Positions 1 to 9,321 of a stretch of DNA of 64,000 bases are shown here, in pieces. Position 1 is the stretch's first letter. Each line of letters begins with the position of its first letter. Location of the stretch: assembly GCF_001420605.1 (NCBI RefSeq), contig NZ_LJIZ01000011.1, positions 1 to 64,000 on the forward strand, given 5' to 3'. The translations under genes and the position numbers were made by a program. The notes below the pieces were generated by a model. The model had not been told where the DNA came from. It saw only the letters and a list, made by a program, of their open reading frames with translations, and made no database searches. This DNA comes from Bacillus sp. FJAT-25509. Its GTDB lineage: Bacteria; Bacillota; Bacilli; Bacillales; Bacillaceae_G.

Positions 1-84
1 TATCTCCATTCAGCTGAAGAAGTGGCGCTCTTTCCACTTCGAAGATTAATGGAATATTACCGAAGAGCTAGCTTGTGGAACTAG
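1..84 (+). CDS. possible C-terminal end of an unidentified protein (partial)
   Basis: The first 27 codons in frame 1 are open and end at TAG (82-84). The residues are charged and look protein-like (E, R, L and Y rich; it ends RRASLWN). I do not recognise the family. An open stretch this short could occur by chance, so it is recorded only as a possible gene end entering from the left edge. The roughly 250 bases between this stop and tmcAL hold no convincing gene. Confidence 0.2.
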   Translation, partial: YLHSAEEVALFPLRRLMEYYRRASLWN

Positions 85-333
85 ACATCATAATCTACTG
101 CTTCGATGTAATTTCCGACAAGCATAAGTCGAAAAATTTACTAAAAGTTTTAGACTTGGTTACTAGCTTTCCCCTAAAATCCTTGACCTTGCTTCTTATA
201 TGTAACCTATCTAATATATTATTTTCCACAATAAAATTCAATACAATTCACACTAGGTTGCGAATTATTTCTCAATACTGGTATTCTAAATGTATAAATT
301 CGTGAAATTAGTAAATATTGGAGGTGCATTTCC

Positions 334-1569
334 CTGCGTTCGGTTGGTGTGGTAGTAGAGTATAACCCATTACATAATGGTCATGTTTTTCACTTAACTA
401 GTTCTAAAATAAGTACAAATGCTGATGTTGTTATTGCAGTAATGAGTGGTCAATTTTTACAAAGAGGCGAGCCAGCAGTCGTTCCAAAGCATGTACGAAC
501 AAAGTTGGCTTTACAAGCAGGTGCAGATCTTGTTATTGAATTACCTTATAGCTATTCGACTCAACACGCTAGCATCTTTGCCAAAGGAGCTATTTCAATC
601 CTAGATTCTTTAAAATGTGATTATGTTTGTTTTGGAAGTGAAGAGGGTAAAATTGAGACATTTTACGAGTTAATCAAACAAAAGAAGCAGCTTACTTCTT
701 CAATCAATTCAAGTATACGTACTTTTCTTGATGAAGGGCTAAGTTATCCTGCTGCATATAGCACTGCTTTACAAAAAAATCTTGAAACATCAAAGCTAGA
801 TGTTTCACTTCCAAATAATATTTTAGGAATACATTATTTAGAAGCTATTGAACATTTTGATAGTAAAATGGAAGGTCGAACGATTCAGCGAATCGCTGCA
901 AATTATCATGATGAAGATACCAATCATCAAAGTATCGCTAGCGCTACAGCAATTAGAAAAATTTTAAAAGGCGACAATCAATCGATTTCAGACTTTGTTC
1001 CAAGTTTTACGAAAGATTCAATTGAGGAATACATAAACGAGTATGGTACCCTTCATTCTTGGAATGAATATTTACCTTTTTTGAAATATAAATTAATGAC
1101 TTCAACTAAAGATGAACTGGAAGAAATTTACGAAGCTGTCGAAGGTTTAGAAAGAAGAGTCTTACATTCTGTGTTAAACTGTCTTAATTTTGAAGAGTTA
1201 ATGACAACAATAAAAACAAAGAGATATACTTGGACTCGAATTCAAAGATTGCTAACACATATCTTAACAAATACATCAAAAAAGGAAATGTCAGCAATAT
1301 TAGAGAAAGATCGAGTTCCATATATTCGTTTACTTGGTATGAGTTCAATGGGTAAAACTTATTTAAATAGCAAAAAAAAATTAATTGAATTACCAATTTA
1401 CACGACTATTAATCAGCAAAATCAAAAAGAACTAAGTACTGATTTGAAAGCAACTCATACTTATGCTTCGATGCTTTCATTAAACAATCAACAAAAGTTA
1501 ATAAAAACCGAATATTCGCTTTATCCAATTATTTATGATGAAAAGAGTAGTCAATTTAGTAGATCTTAA
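334..1569 (+). CDS. tmcAL: tRNA(Met) cytidine acetate ligase TmcAL (YlbM)
   Basis: The product would acetylate C34 of the elongator tRNA-Met anticodon (ac4C) using acetate and ATP, in the cytosol. The N-terminus has the nucleotidyltransferase signature VVEYNPLHNGH (an HxGH-type ATP site), followed by VMSGQFLQRGEPA and VIELPY, all typical of the family. Start choice: the first ATG-like codon in frame is GTG 349, but that would cut into the conserved N-terminus. An in-frame CTG at 334 lies 10 nt after a strong GGAGG and gives MRSVGVVVEYNP, matching the B. subtilis start (M-K-A-V-G-L-V-V-E-Y-N-P from memory). The resulting 411 aa fits the family. It stands alone on the + strand and converges on ylbL. 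CTG as start is an inference from the ribosome-binding site and homology. Confidence 0.92.
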   Translation: MRSVGVVVEYNPLHNGHVFHLTSSKISTNADVVIAVMSGQFLQRGEPAVVPKHVRTKLALQAGADLVIELPYSYSTQHASIFAKGAISILDSLKCDYVCFGSEEGKIETFYELIKQKKQLTSSINSSIRTFLDEGLSYPAAYSTALQKNLETSKLDVSLPNNILGIHYLEAIEHFDSKMEGRTIQRIAANYHDEDTNHQSIASATAIRKILKGDNQSISDFVPSFTKDSIEEYINEYGTLHSWNEYLPFLKYKLMTSTKDELEEIYEAVEGLERRVLHSVLNCLNFEELMTTIKTKRYTWTRIQRLLTHILTNTSKKEMSAILEKDRVPYIRLLGMSSMGKTYLNSKKKLIELPIYTTINQQNQKELSTDLKATHTYASMLSLNNQQKLIKTEYSLYPIIYDEKSSQFSRS

Positions 1570-1597
1570 GTATTTTCCAGAAGCATTAGAAAGAACA

Positions 1598-1641
1598 AAT
1601 GGCAGGTATAGGTATTCTCACCCTATTTCCTGCCATTTTTT
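1598..1641. terminator. terminator between tmcAL and ylbL
   Basis: A 9-bp stem AATGGCAGG/CCTGCCATT (1598-1606 and 1629-1637) is followed by a T run on the + strand. It ends tmcAL and may also act on the converging ylbL transcript. Confidence 0.85.
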
Positions 1642-1666
1642 ATCATTTACCTTATTCTAATCAAAT

Positions 1667-2692
1667 TTATTTTTTTGTCTTTAACTTTTCAAGATAATGA
1701 ATTGCTTGGTCATATGTATCAATTGGTATTATTTTCATTTTCAAGTCATGTTTTTTCGCACTTTTTACAGCCTCATTATAATTTGAATTCTTTTTACCGT
1801 TCTCATTTGGTGCAAAGAAAATCTCTGCCCCCGAATCAGATGCTGCAATTATTTTTTGAGATATTCCTCCGATCGGACCAACGACTCCATTTATATCAAT
1901 TGTTCCAGTACCAGCTATTTCATGACCTTTTGCTAAATTTTCTTCTTTTAATTGATCATAAATTTCTAGTGCAAACATAAGCCCCGCTGAAGGTCCACCT
2001 ATCTCTTCTGAATTTATTTTAACTTTTGGATTTGTAGTTAGATCTAAATTTTCTGCAATAGAAACACCAATTCCTGCACGATTAGGTTCGTCTTTAAAAG
2101 CTTTTGTTTTAATATTAAAGTTTTTAATTTTTCCTTTTCTACTTACTTCTAAATTAAAATTTGTACCAGGTTTTCTACTTTTTATTGTATTGGTAAAATC
2201 ATTTAATGTACGGATTTCTTTCCCGTCGATTTTAGTGATGACGTCACCTAGCATTAATACGTTATGGGCTGGCATATCCTTTAAAACAGATACGACTACT
2301 ATTCCATTTTCCGTTACTTTATAAGATTTTTTAGCTTGCTTATATGCGTTTAAAATCGCAGCTTGCTTTGACTCTTCCATGTATCTTAATTGGCGGAATT
2401 GATAATCTTCATCACTTTCACCTTTTACTTTTATTTCATCTATTTTGTATAGATGGTAATTGTCATTAATTTTCGTCGCAATATATGAGTAGATATTTGC
2501 CTTTCCCATTGCTACGGTCGTTAGCATAAATTCGCCTTTATCTTTTTTTGCTCCTTCAACTTTTACATATGGCCTTAATGGCTCGGCTAAGCCTGGTTTT
2601 GTAATATAGTATGGTAATGGAATGAAATATAAAAGAATTAGCGTAATACCAAGTACTAATAGTACATTAAGAATTCTGATCCTTTTTATCAC
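1667..2692 (-). CDS. ylbL: Lon-like PDZ protease YlbL
   Basis: Membrane-anchored serine protease of the SepM/YlbL group. In B. subtilis it helps degrade the cell-division inhibitor YneA after DNA damage. One N-terminal transmembrane segment (about residues 8-27) is followed by a PDZ domain (about 110-200; VLMLGDVITKIDGKEI) and a Lon-type catalytic domain. The Ser is in GGPSAGL and the Lys in GGISQKI, so the Ser-Lys dyad is present. A longer open frame starts at 2725. However, GTG at 2692 has AAGGAG six bases upstream and gives 341 aa, the size I recall for B. subtilis YlbL. It overlaps the end of ylbK by 26 bp, which implies co-transcription and translational coupling. Confidence 0.93.
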   Translation of the reverse strand: MIKRIRILNVLLVLGITLILLYFIPLPYYITKPGLAEPLRPYVKVEGAKKDKGEFMLTTVAMGKANIYSYIATKINDNYHLYKIDEIKVKGESDEDYQFRQLRYMEESKQAAILNAYKQAKKSYKVTENGIVVVSVLKDMPAHNVLMLGDVITKIDGKEIRTLNDFTNTIKSRKPGTNFNLEVSRKGKIKNFNIKTKAFKDEPNRAGIGVSIAENLDLTTNPKVKINSEEIGGPSAGLMFALEIYDQLKEENLAKGHEIAGTGTIDINGVVGPIGGISQKIIAASDSGAEIFFAPNENGKKNSNYNEAVKSAKKHDLKMKIIPIDTYDQAIHYLEKLKTKK

Positions 2693-3473
2693 TATTTTTC
2701 TCCTTCCATTGCTCAATCTTTTCAAGAATCTCTGGTATTAATTTTTCTGTAGCTTCTTCACCTATTTTGATAACATTTTCAAGGTTAGTAAAGTTTCTAG
2801 AATTAACATGGTCTAATTTAGGTCTTATCATAACATTAGATGCAATTTCTCTATTTCTAACGAGTTCATGCTGCATTATTTCAATACTTTGCATAATTAC
2901 GTCATAGATCGTCGAAACTTCACCACTAACTTGAATCGGAGAGGCATCTACTCCAATAATAAAATCCGCCCCCATCTCTTTTACAACTGATACAGGGATA
3001 CGATCGATGACTCCACCATCAACTAAAAGTCTTCCATTCCATGTTTCTGGTACAAAAATTCCCGGTATTGAAATACTCGCTCGGACTGCAGTAGCAATAT
3101 CTCCTTTTTGAAAAACAATTTTTTCTCCTGTTAATAAATCAGTAGCAATTACCGACACTGGCAAATCCAATTCTTCAAGCTTTCTACCAAATGATAGTAC
3201 TTTAATCAACTCTTTAACTCTGTTCCCGGAAATCAAACCCATTTTTGGAACAACATAGTCAATATAGTATTTAGATTGAAATACTTTTGCAATTTTATAT
3301 AGACGATCCACATCTGCTCCAGCACCGTATAAAACAGCAACTAAAGCACCTATACTACTTCCTGCAATCAGATCTATAGAAATATTATGCTTTTTTAAAA
3401 CAGAAATTACACCAACATGTGCAAATCCTCTTGCACCTCCTGAACCTAATGCTAAACCAATTTTCGGTTCCAA
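2667..3473 (-). CDS. ylbK: patatin-like phospholipase family protein YlbK (RssA-like)
   Basis: Cytosolic patatin/NTE-like protein of 268 aa. The oxyanion loop is GSGGARGFAHVG at residues 10-21, the nucleophile motif is GSSIG (about 39-43), and the catalytic Asp lies in VDGGVIDR (about 151-158). All elements of the Ser-Asp dyad are therefore present, although no physiological substrate is established for the bacterial family. It starts with TTG at 3473 preceded by GGAGGGG, and it is the first gene of a ylbK-ylbL operon. It diverges from ylbJ across about 170 bp, which must hold both promoters. Confidence 0.9.
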   Translation of the reverse strand: MEPKIGLALGSGGARGFAHVGVISVLKKHNISIDLIAGSSIGALVAVLYGAGADVDRLYKIAKVFQSKYYIDYVVPKMGLISGNRVKELIKVLSFGRKLEELDLPVSVIATDLLTGEKIVFQKGDIATAVRASISIPGIFVPETWNGRLLVDGGVIDRIPVSVVKEMGADFIIGVDASPIQVSGEVSTIYDVIMQSIEIMQHELVRNREIASNVMIRPKLDHVNSRNFTNLENVIKIGEEATEKLIPEILEKIEQWKEKNSDKKDQNS

Positions 3474-3646
3474 GTTGTTTCCCCTCCAATTAAACTCTTT
3501 GGTCTAAAATTGAATTCCAACAACGTATATTTAATTGTACAAGTTTTTTTTATACATATATTACTATCTTATTTCCTACTCAATGGTCTTACTACAATTA
3601 GACAAAAATCTATATGTTTTTTAAGTTTATCTTTGGAGGTTTATAT

Positions 3647-4870
3647 GTGAAAAAAAATTACTTCATTACTTTACTAATTTTTTTAATACTCATATTTCTG
3701 ACATCAACGATTATTTTGCATCCAGAGGTAGCATTTAAAGGTTCAATAAGAGGATTAAATATGTGGTGGGGAATCGTATTTCCTTCGCTCCTTCCTTTTT
3801 TCATTTTAAGTGAACTTCTAATCTGCTTTGGAATTGTTCAATTTATTGGTGTATTTTTAGAGCCAATTATGCGACCTTTATTTAGAGTTCCGGGTGTTGG
3901 GGCATTCGTTTGGGCAATGGGGATGGCATCGGGATTCCCATCAGGTGCAAAACTTTCTGCTAAACTATATAAAGATGGGGAATTAACAAAATTAGAAGCC
4001 GAACGACTTAATTCATTTACAAATTCGTCTAATCCATTGTTCATTTTCGTTGCAATATCTGTTGGTTTTTTTCATAACCCAAAAGTCGGTCTCGTACTTG
4101 CCCTCAGTCATTATTTATCTAATGCTATTGTAGGCCTCATTATGAGGTTTTATGGAAGAAACCAACCTAACTACTCTCGTAGAGAAAGAATCCATTCTAA
4201 CCGCTTTAAATACGCATTTAAAGTTATGCATGAAAAACGATTAAGTGAAAGAAGACCGATTGGAAAAATATTAGGGGACGCAATAGCTTCTTCCGTACAG
4301 ACATTATTAATGATTGGTGGATTTATTATCGTTTTTTCTGTTCTTAATATGCTTTTGATTGAAATTGGATTTATATCTAATGTTGGAAAAATAATTGCAT
4401 ATTGTTTTTCAAATTTAAGTGTTAATCAGAATTTATCTACACCTTTTTTATCTGGGTTATTTGAAATTACTTTAGGATCTAAATTGGTCAGTGAACTAGG
4501 CAATAGTACATTATTGCAGCAAGTGGCTTTAACTAGCTTTATTTTAGGATTTGGTGGTTTTTCAATACAAGCTCAAGTAGCAAGTATTATTTCTGAAGTG
4601 AAATTAAGTATTAAACCTTATTTAATCGGTCGTTTATTGCAATCTGGAATTGCTCCTATTTTAGCAATTATCTTTTGGAAGCCACTATATCTTAATCAGT
4701 TAACTTCTAATGCTACTTATAATACTTTACCTGTCATAAAGATTTTTACAGAGAAACAGTTTAATCTCGAATCTTTGGTTTCAACAGGTTCATTCATCAC
4801 ATTAATTTCTCTCTACATTTATGTAATCATCTTAATTTATAAACTGTATATAAAAAAGTTATCTTCTTAA
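3647..4870 (+). CDS. ylbJ: sporulation integral membrane protein YlbJ
   Basis: Polytopic membrane protein (roughly 8-10 hydrophobic segments) of the nucleoside recognition/gate superfamily that also includes SpoIIM/SpmA-type proteins. In B. subtilis ylbJ is mother-cell expressed and needed for heat-resistant spores. Characteristic stretches are FPSLLPFFILSELL near the N-terminus and MASGFPSGAKLSA in the middle. The open frame reaches back to 3614, but GTG 3647 follows GGAGGT by six bases and gives 407 aa, matching the family. It is monocistronic and flanked by a terminator. Confidence 0.92.
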   Translation: MKKNYFITLLIFLILIFLTSTIILHPEVAFKGSIRGLNMWWGIVFPSLLPFFILSELLICFGIVQFIGVFLEPIMRPLFRVPGVGAFVWAMGMASGFPSGAKLSAKLYKDGELTKLEAERLNSFTNSSNPLFIFVAISVGFFHNPKVGLVLALSHYLSNAIVGLIMRFYGRNQPNYSRRERIHSNRFKYAFKVMHEKRLSERRPIGKILGDAIASSVQTLLMIGGFIIVFSVLNMLLIEIGFISNVGKIIAYCFSNLSVNQNLSTPFLSGLFEITLGSKLVSELGNSTLLQQVALTSFILGFGGFSIQAQVASIISEVKLSIKPYLIGRLLQSGIAPILAIIFWKPLYLNQLTSNATYNTLPVIKIFTEKQFNLESLVSTGSFITLISLYIYVIILIYKLYIKKLSS

Positions 4871-4889
4871 ACCTTCCGAATATAAAAAA

Positions 4890-4924
4890 GAAACCTCAGT
4901 TTTAATTGACTTGAGGTTTCTTTT
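4890..4924 (+). terminator. ylbJ terminator
   Basis: A 9-bp stem GAAACCTCA/TGAGGTTTC (4890-4898 and 4912-4920) is followed by TTTT, 20 bases after the ylbJ stop. Confidence 0.85.
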
Positions 4925-4963
4925 GCTGTAATTTTCAAATTTTCGTAAAAGGGGTATAGTGAT

Positions 4964-5088
4964 GTTGATTTCCACTACGGAATGCTCGCTTTCCATGGGG
5001 CGAGACCTGAGCCTCCTCGGCAAGCCTGCGGGGTCTCAGGCTTCCCGCATATCCCATAGGAGTCGAGCACCCCTCCGTTCCAATCAAC
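4964..5088. repeat. Bacillus-type intergenic palindromic repeat (GTTGATT...AATCAAC)
   Basis: About 125 bp, GC-rich in an AT-rich gap, bounded by GTTGATTTCC and GGAACCAATCAAC-like ends that are inverted. It contains complementary internal blocks (GGGGCGAGACCTGAGCC against GGGTCTCAGG). The GATTTCC...GGAGGAGGCTC-type architecture is one I recognise as a dispersed intergenic repeat in many Bacillus genomes. It has no coding capacity. The gap 4871-5429 holds only this repeat and the two flanking terminators. Confidence 0.75.
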
Positions 5089-5410
5089 TTATACATACAA
5101 AAAGGGTTACACTAAAAAACTAATCTAATATCCTTTACTTAGAGTAGTATAAAAGCTTGTTAATCAATTTGTAGGTCAACTATTAAAGAATTTTTATAAT
5201 ATCAATAATCTCTAGTAATTATTTATTCTTGAGAAATTAAAAAATATTTAAGAGCTAAATAAAAAAATTTCTAAAACAAGTTCCAAGTATTATTGTGATT
5301 AGTTGATATTCATAGATTAACATTTAAAATCATTATTAGGTCATTAAAAAATGAATTCTAATGACAATATGGTTTACTTAATATAAGTGACTGTTTATAT
5401 TTTCAACAAT

Positions 5411-6496
<1,086 letters not shown>

Positions 6497-6585
6497 TTAA
6501 TTCACACCTACTATATATTTCAATTTACGAAAATATCCTATCATAATTTCACTAAAACAAAAACATTTCTTTCCATATTCTGCTA

Positions 6586-6681
6586 CTAATGTATAAAATC
6601 ATCCACTTTGGAAATAATTAATTTTAACAACATCTCAGTTGATGTTGTTGCCAACCGCGGAGAAGACTTACGTTTCCCCAT
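6586..6681 (-). CDS. possible 31-aa peptide
   Basis: An ATG at 6681 preceded by GGAGGAAG (spacing about 5) opens 31 codons to TAG (6586-6588). The product is basic at the N-terminus (MGKRKSSPR) and amphipathic later. It sits upstream of rsmD in the same orientation. A 9-bp inverted repeat (AACAACATC/GATGTTGTT) lies inside it, so the stretch might instead be a structured RNA. I know no homologue. Confidence 0.25.
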   Translation of the reverse strand: MGKRKSSPRLATTSTEMLLKLIISKVDDFIH

Positions 6682-6748
6682 AAGTTCTTCCTCCGGTTTC
6701 TCCTCTCCCTTTGCCTTCTTTTAAGTGATTACACTTTAATAAGAGGGG

Positions 6749-6773
6749 CCCTGCAAATGCGGGGTTTTTTTTT
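6749..6773 (+). terminator. rho-independent terminator upstream of the DUF7147-like gene
   Basis: Stem CCCTGC/GCGGGG (6749-6754 and 6759-6764) is followed by nine T. It faces the + strand, although no + strand gene precedes it in the previous 250 bases. It therefore implies a short untranslated + transcript or a leader that ends before the 6866 gene. Confidence 0.7.
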
Positions 6774-6831
6774 ATGCCTTTATCCTGTAGAATAAATGTT
6801 GCATTTATTACCATACTTTTTTTTGGAATAC

Positions 6832-6848
6832 ACGTAAAGTATTTACGT
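6832..6848. promoter_or_regulatory. perfect 7-bp inverted repeat before the 6866 gene
   Basis: ACGTAAA-GTA-TTTACGT lies immediately upstream of the AAGGGGGAA ribosome-binding site. This is the position expected for an operator or a translation-controlling hairpin. Its function is unknown. Confidence 0.45.
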
Positions 6849-6865
6849 TTTAAGGGGGAACACTC

Positions 6866-7255
6866 ATGATCCAACGCATGATTGAAATTGGAGAAGGATA
6901 CTCAGATTTATATGAACTATTTGAAATTGCTAAATCGCAAAAAGATAGAGTTAAATTTTTACTAAAATTAACATCTGAAAATAAAGGCTCAAACTGCTGT
7001 TCTTTTGCTGTTATATTAAGCCCTACTTCTATTGGTGAATTCCAGCCAATATATTATTGTAGAGAAGGCATTACATTAAAAGAAGATTCAGTTACAAAAC
7101 GTGAAGTGTTGTTTGAAGAATTAGCTACAACTTTAAACAAAGAAATCATCACATTGCAAATAAGACATTCAAGCTCATTTCATGAAAACGATTTATTTCA
7201 CCAATATATAATCGGAATTTTACGCTTAAATCATTTAATTCCACCAATGAAATAA
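6866..7255 (+). CDS. conserved Bacillus protein, DUF7147-like
   Basis: A 129-aa cytosolic protein with no membrane segment. From memory, the same locus between ylbG and rsmD in B. cereus-group genomes carries a protein of this size that is now filed under DUF7147 and was formerly mis-annotated as methylthioribose kinase. I see no kinase motifs here. Start ATG follows AAGGGGG with good spacing. It diverges from rsmD, converges on ylbG, and is preceded by the 17-bp inverted repeat. The family assignment rests on context and recall and is not certain. Confidence 0.6.
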   Translation: MIQRMIEIGEGYSDLYELFEIAKSQKDRVKFLLKLTSENKGSNCCSFAVILSPTSIGEFQPIYYCREGITLKEDSVTKREVLFEELATTLNKEIITLQIRHSSSFHENDLFHQYIIGILRLNHLIPPMK

Positions 7256-7297
7256 CTATATTTCCTAATCTTACTCATAAAATAAAAAGAAAACAAA

Positions 7298-7323
7298 GGG
7301 ATAGTTTTTCCCTATCCCCTTTC
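7298..7323 (+). terminator. weak terminator after the 6866 gene
   Basis: Stem GGGATAG/CTATCCC (7298-7304 and 7312-7318) is followed by a short T-rich tail. Confidence 0.5.
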
Positions 7324-7342
7324 CTTTCAACCATACCACAAG

Positions 7343-7411
7343 AAAAACGATTGAACGGTTTTTAATTCAGATAGGTTACCCCTTCTAAATTAATTAGCCA
7401 TTCAATCGTTT
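7343..7411 (-). terminator. ylbG terminator, large loop
   Basis: Arms ACGATTGAA (7347-7355) and TTCAATCGT (7401-7409) with a 45-nt loop; the minus-strand product ends in CGTTTTT. It starts directly after the ylbG stop. Confidence 0.55.
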
Positions 7412-7684
7412 TTAATCTACTTGATAATCATATTCCTTTGCTTCGTCTGGTTTTGCATTTTCGTACTCAGTCTTAATAAAAGGTTTATATGACAATTCGA
7501 TTCGTTTTACAAAATGAAATTTTTTCAATCTCTCTATTGTTCGATCTATATCATCCATATTGCAGTATAGGACTACGTATTTCAAACGTTTAGAGACAAA
7601 GTGAATATTTCCAAATTTACGTAACATTTTTGCTTGTTTTAATGATTGTAAATAAATAATAATACCTTGTCTTTGCACGAACAT
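7412..7684 (-). CDS. ylbG: YlbG family protein (DUF2129)
   Basis: A 90-aa cytosolic protein beginning [17 protein letters not shown], typical of YlbG. The family has no settled function but is conserved beside ylbF across Bacillaceae. The C-terminal tail is acidic ([11 protein letters not shown]). The gene is monocistronic here because the 7785 gene on the opposite strand separates it from ylbF. Confidence 0.88.
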   Translation of the reverse strand: MFVQRQGIIIYLQSLKQAKMLRKFGNIHFVSKRLKYVVLYCNMDDIDRTIERLKKFHFVKRIELSYKPFIKTEYENAKPDEAKEYDYQVD

Positions 7685-7784
7685 AGCTTTCTCCTTTAAA
7701 AATCCGTTAGAAATAGAATATCATATCCCAAATTTCTTTTGCAACGAAACTTTCATAAATAGTTTTTAGAAAGGATTGAAAATT

Positions 7785-8102
7785 ATGTTAGACGATGTTT
7801 GGGAGCAATTTTTTAACTGTATTTCAAATTATAAACAAATTAATCATTTTTCAAACAAACAAATTTGCGGTGCCAATTTTCTATATATTCAGATAGATTG
7901 TCAACAGAACGAAGAGGCGATCAAAAAACTTCTAATTGATTGCTCTAGAACCATTACTGAACAGTTTAAACTAATTTACCGAGTTGAATTTATTCGTAGT
8001 GAAAATAATAATTTCGTATTTAAACATCGATTTTACGTTCCGAATAAAAAAATGTTTTGTTGTGGAAATAATTGCGCTAACTGTACTAGGTTCAGAAAAT
8101 GA
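7785..8102 (+). CDS. small protein with C-terminal cysteine cluster CCGNNCANC
   Basis: A 105-aa unrecognised protein. The C-terminus carries CCGNNCANC, spacing that could ligate a metal or an iron-sulfur cluster; other Cys residues occur at about positions 13, 27 and 36. An in-frame TTG at 7776 exists, but AAAGGA fits ATG 7785 better. It diverges from ylbG by 100 bp and converges on ricF/ylbF, which itself ends in a Cys-rich tail. The pairing may be functional or fortuitous. Confidence 0.65.
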   Translation: MLDDVWEQFFNCISNYKQINHFSNKQICGANFLYIQIDCQQNEEAIKKLLIDCSRTITEQFKLIYRVEFIRSENNNFVFKHRFYVPNKKMFCCGNNCANCTRFRK

Positions 8103-8110
8103 ATTTTATT

Positions 8111-8138
8111 AAAAAAAGACTCATTATTAAATAATGAG
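8111..8138 (-). terminator. ricF (ylbF) terminator
   Basis: Stem CTCATTATT/AATAATGAG (8120-8128 and 8130-8138), with seven T following on the minus strand. It may also slow the + transcript of the 7785 gene. Confidence 0.8.
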
Positions 8139-8155
8139 CCTTTCAATATGTTCTA

Positions 8156-8611
8156 TTACCTCGTTTTACATCCACACTTTCCACCTGTGCCACATCCACC
8201 AGTACTACATCCTCCACCTGTATTTACGAAGAATGGATTACCCGCTGGAACTTTCACTGAAGGTGAAACAGCTTGAGCAATTAAATAGCTAGTCTCATCT
8301 AAAAGTAATTGGACCTGATCTTCCGCTTGCTTAAAAGCAGCGATAGTATCGTTTAATTGAAGTTCTCTTTTAACTTCACTCATTTTTTTTCGAATTTCTT
8401 TATAATCGGGATGATATTTTCCAAATCGTTGAACATCCTCATATAAATCCTTCGTCTTCATAAAACGGCTAATAATTTCTTGAGCAGTTTTATCATTATT
8501 TAATGCAATATATGAAGTTCGATACTGATCTGCAACATCTGATTGCACGATCATTGAAGCAAGTTCTTCTGAGACTGTTATAAGTTGCAAGGTTTCCATT
8601 GTTGCATACAT
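8156..8611 (-). CDS. ricF: RicF (YlbF), RicAFT complex subunit
   Basis: A 151-aa YlbF/YmcA-family protein that is helical through about residue 120. It is followed by a Gly/Cys tail, GGGCSTGGCGTGGKCGC, which supplies four cysteines. In B. subtilis RicA-RicF-RicT binds two [4Fe-4S] clusters and works with RNase Y in mRNA maturation; it is needed for competence, biofilm formation and sporulation. ATG 8611 follows GGAGGTGTAAGG. It is last in a minus-strand run after the phosphatase-like gene. Confidence 0.93.
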   Translation of the reverse strand: MYATMETLQLITVSEELASMIVQSDVADQYRTSYIALNNDKTAQEIISRFMKTKDLYEDVQRFGKYHPDYKEIRKKMSEVKRELQLNDTIAAFKQAEDQVQLLLDETSYLIAQAVSPSVKVPAGNPFFVNTGGGCSTGGCGTGGKCGCKTR

Positions 8612-8672
8612 TTCCTTACACCTCCAAGAATAAACTATACCACATTTAATTCGGTAAATAAAAGAACTTGTC

Positions 8673-9245
8673 CTATGCTTTTATATGATCAGAAATATTA
8701 AATTCATTTATCTTCCATTTACCATCTTTAAATTCAATAAAATTTGCACAAGCATTTTTTAATTTTGTCCTAAAATTAACTTTCTCAGGATCAATTGCAT
8801 GTAGAATTGCCTTGATCGTATGAGAATGTGCAACAATTACAATTCGTTTACCTTCATAATTTTGAGCAATGTCTTTTAATGCACTAAAAGCTCGATCAAT
8901 TAATTCTTCATCTGTTTCCATACCTTCTACATTATTATTATAAATGTTTTCATGAACATCGGAAATAGGTTTTCCACTAGCTTCACCAAATTCTCTTTCT
9001 AGAAATCGTTCATCCTCTAGGATCTCATCAATTTTAGAAAAATCTGCAATTGCCTGTGCAGTTTGTCTCGCCCTAACTAATGGACTTGTAATAATCCGAT
9101 CCCACTTTTGATCACTTAAAAACAATGCACTATCATTCGCCTGTTGTTTACCAATCGTATTTAAAGGAATATCTTCTCTACCTTGAATTATATTGTTAAA
9201 ATTCCAATCAGTTTGTCCATGTCTTACTAAACAAATTTCTGTCAT
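8673..9245 (-). CDS. histidine phosphatase family protein (phosphoglycerate mutase-like)
   Basis: A 190-aa cytosolic protein. The N-terminal catalytic motif is LVRHGQTDWN (RHG with the phosphorylated His about residue 8). The second conserved His is in VIVAHSHTIKAI (about 137-147), and the Arg/Glu positions lie at TSPLVRARQTA and REFGEASG. The broad family covers sugar-phosphate and nucleotide phosphatases, so the substrate cannot be named. It is inserted between ylbE and ricF relative to B. subtilis. Confidence 0.85.
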   Translation of the reverse strand: MTEICLVRHGQTDWNFNNIIQGREDIPLNTIGKQQANDSALFLSDQKWDRIITSPLVRARQTAQAIADFSKIDEILEDERFLEREFGEASGKPISDVHENIYNNNVEGMETDEELIDRAFSALKDIAQNYEGKRIVIVAHSHTIKAILHAIDPEKVNFRTKLKNACANFIEFKDGKWKINEFNISDHIKA

Positions 9246-9321
9246 AACTACTACTCCTTTTTAAAAATTACTTTCTTCATTGTAGCAAAAAGCTATGACA
9301 GATTAAATTATTATCCTTTTT

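Noticed and set aside
75-305. 76-codon frame upstream of tmcAL
   Set aside because: Low-complexity hydrophobic sequence, no ribosome-binding site and no family resemblance; it looks like chance opening in AT-rich DNA.
6749-6773. Riboswitch or T-box upstream of the 6866 gene
   Set aside because: No T-box motif, conserved aptamer core or antiterminator pairing could be identified; only the terminator-like hairpin is supported.
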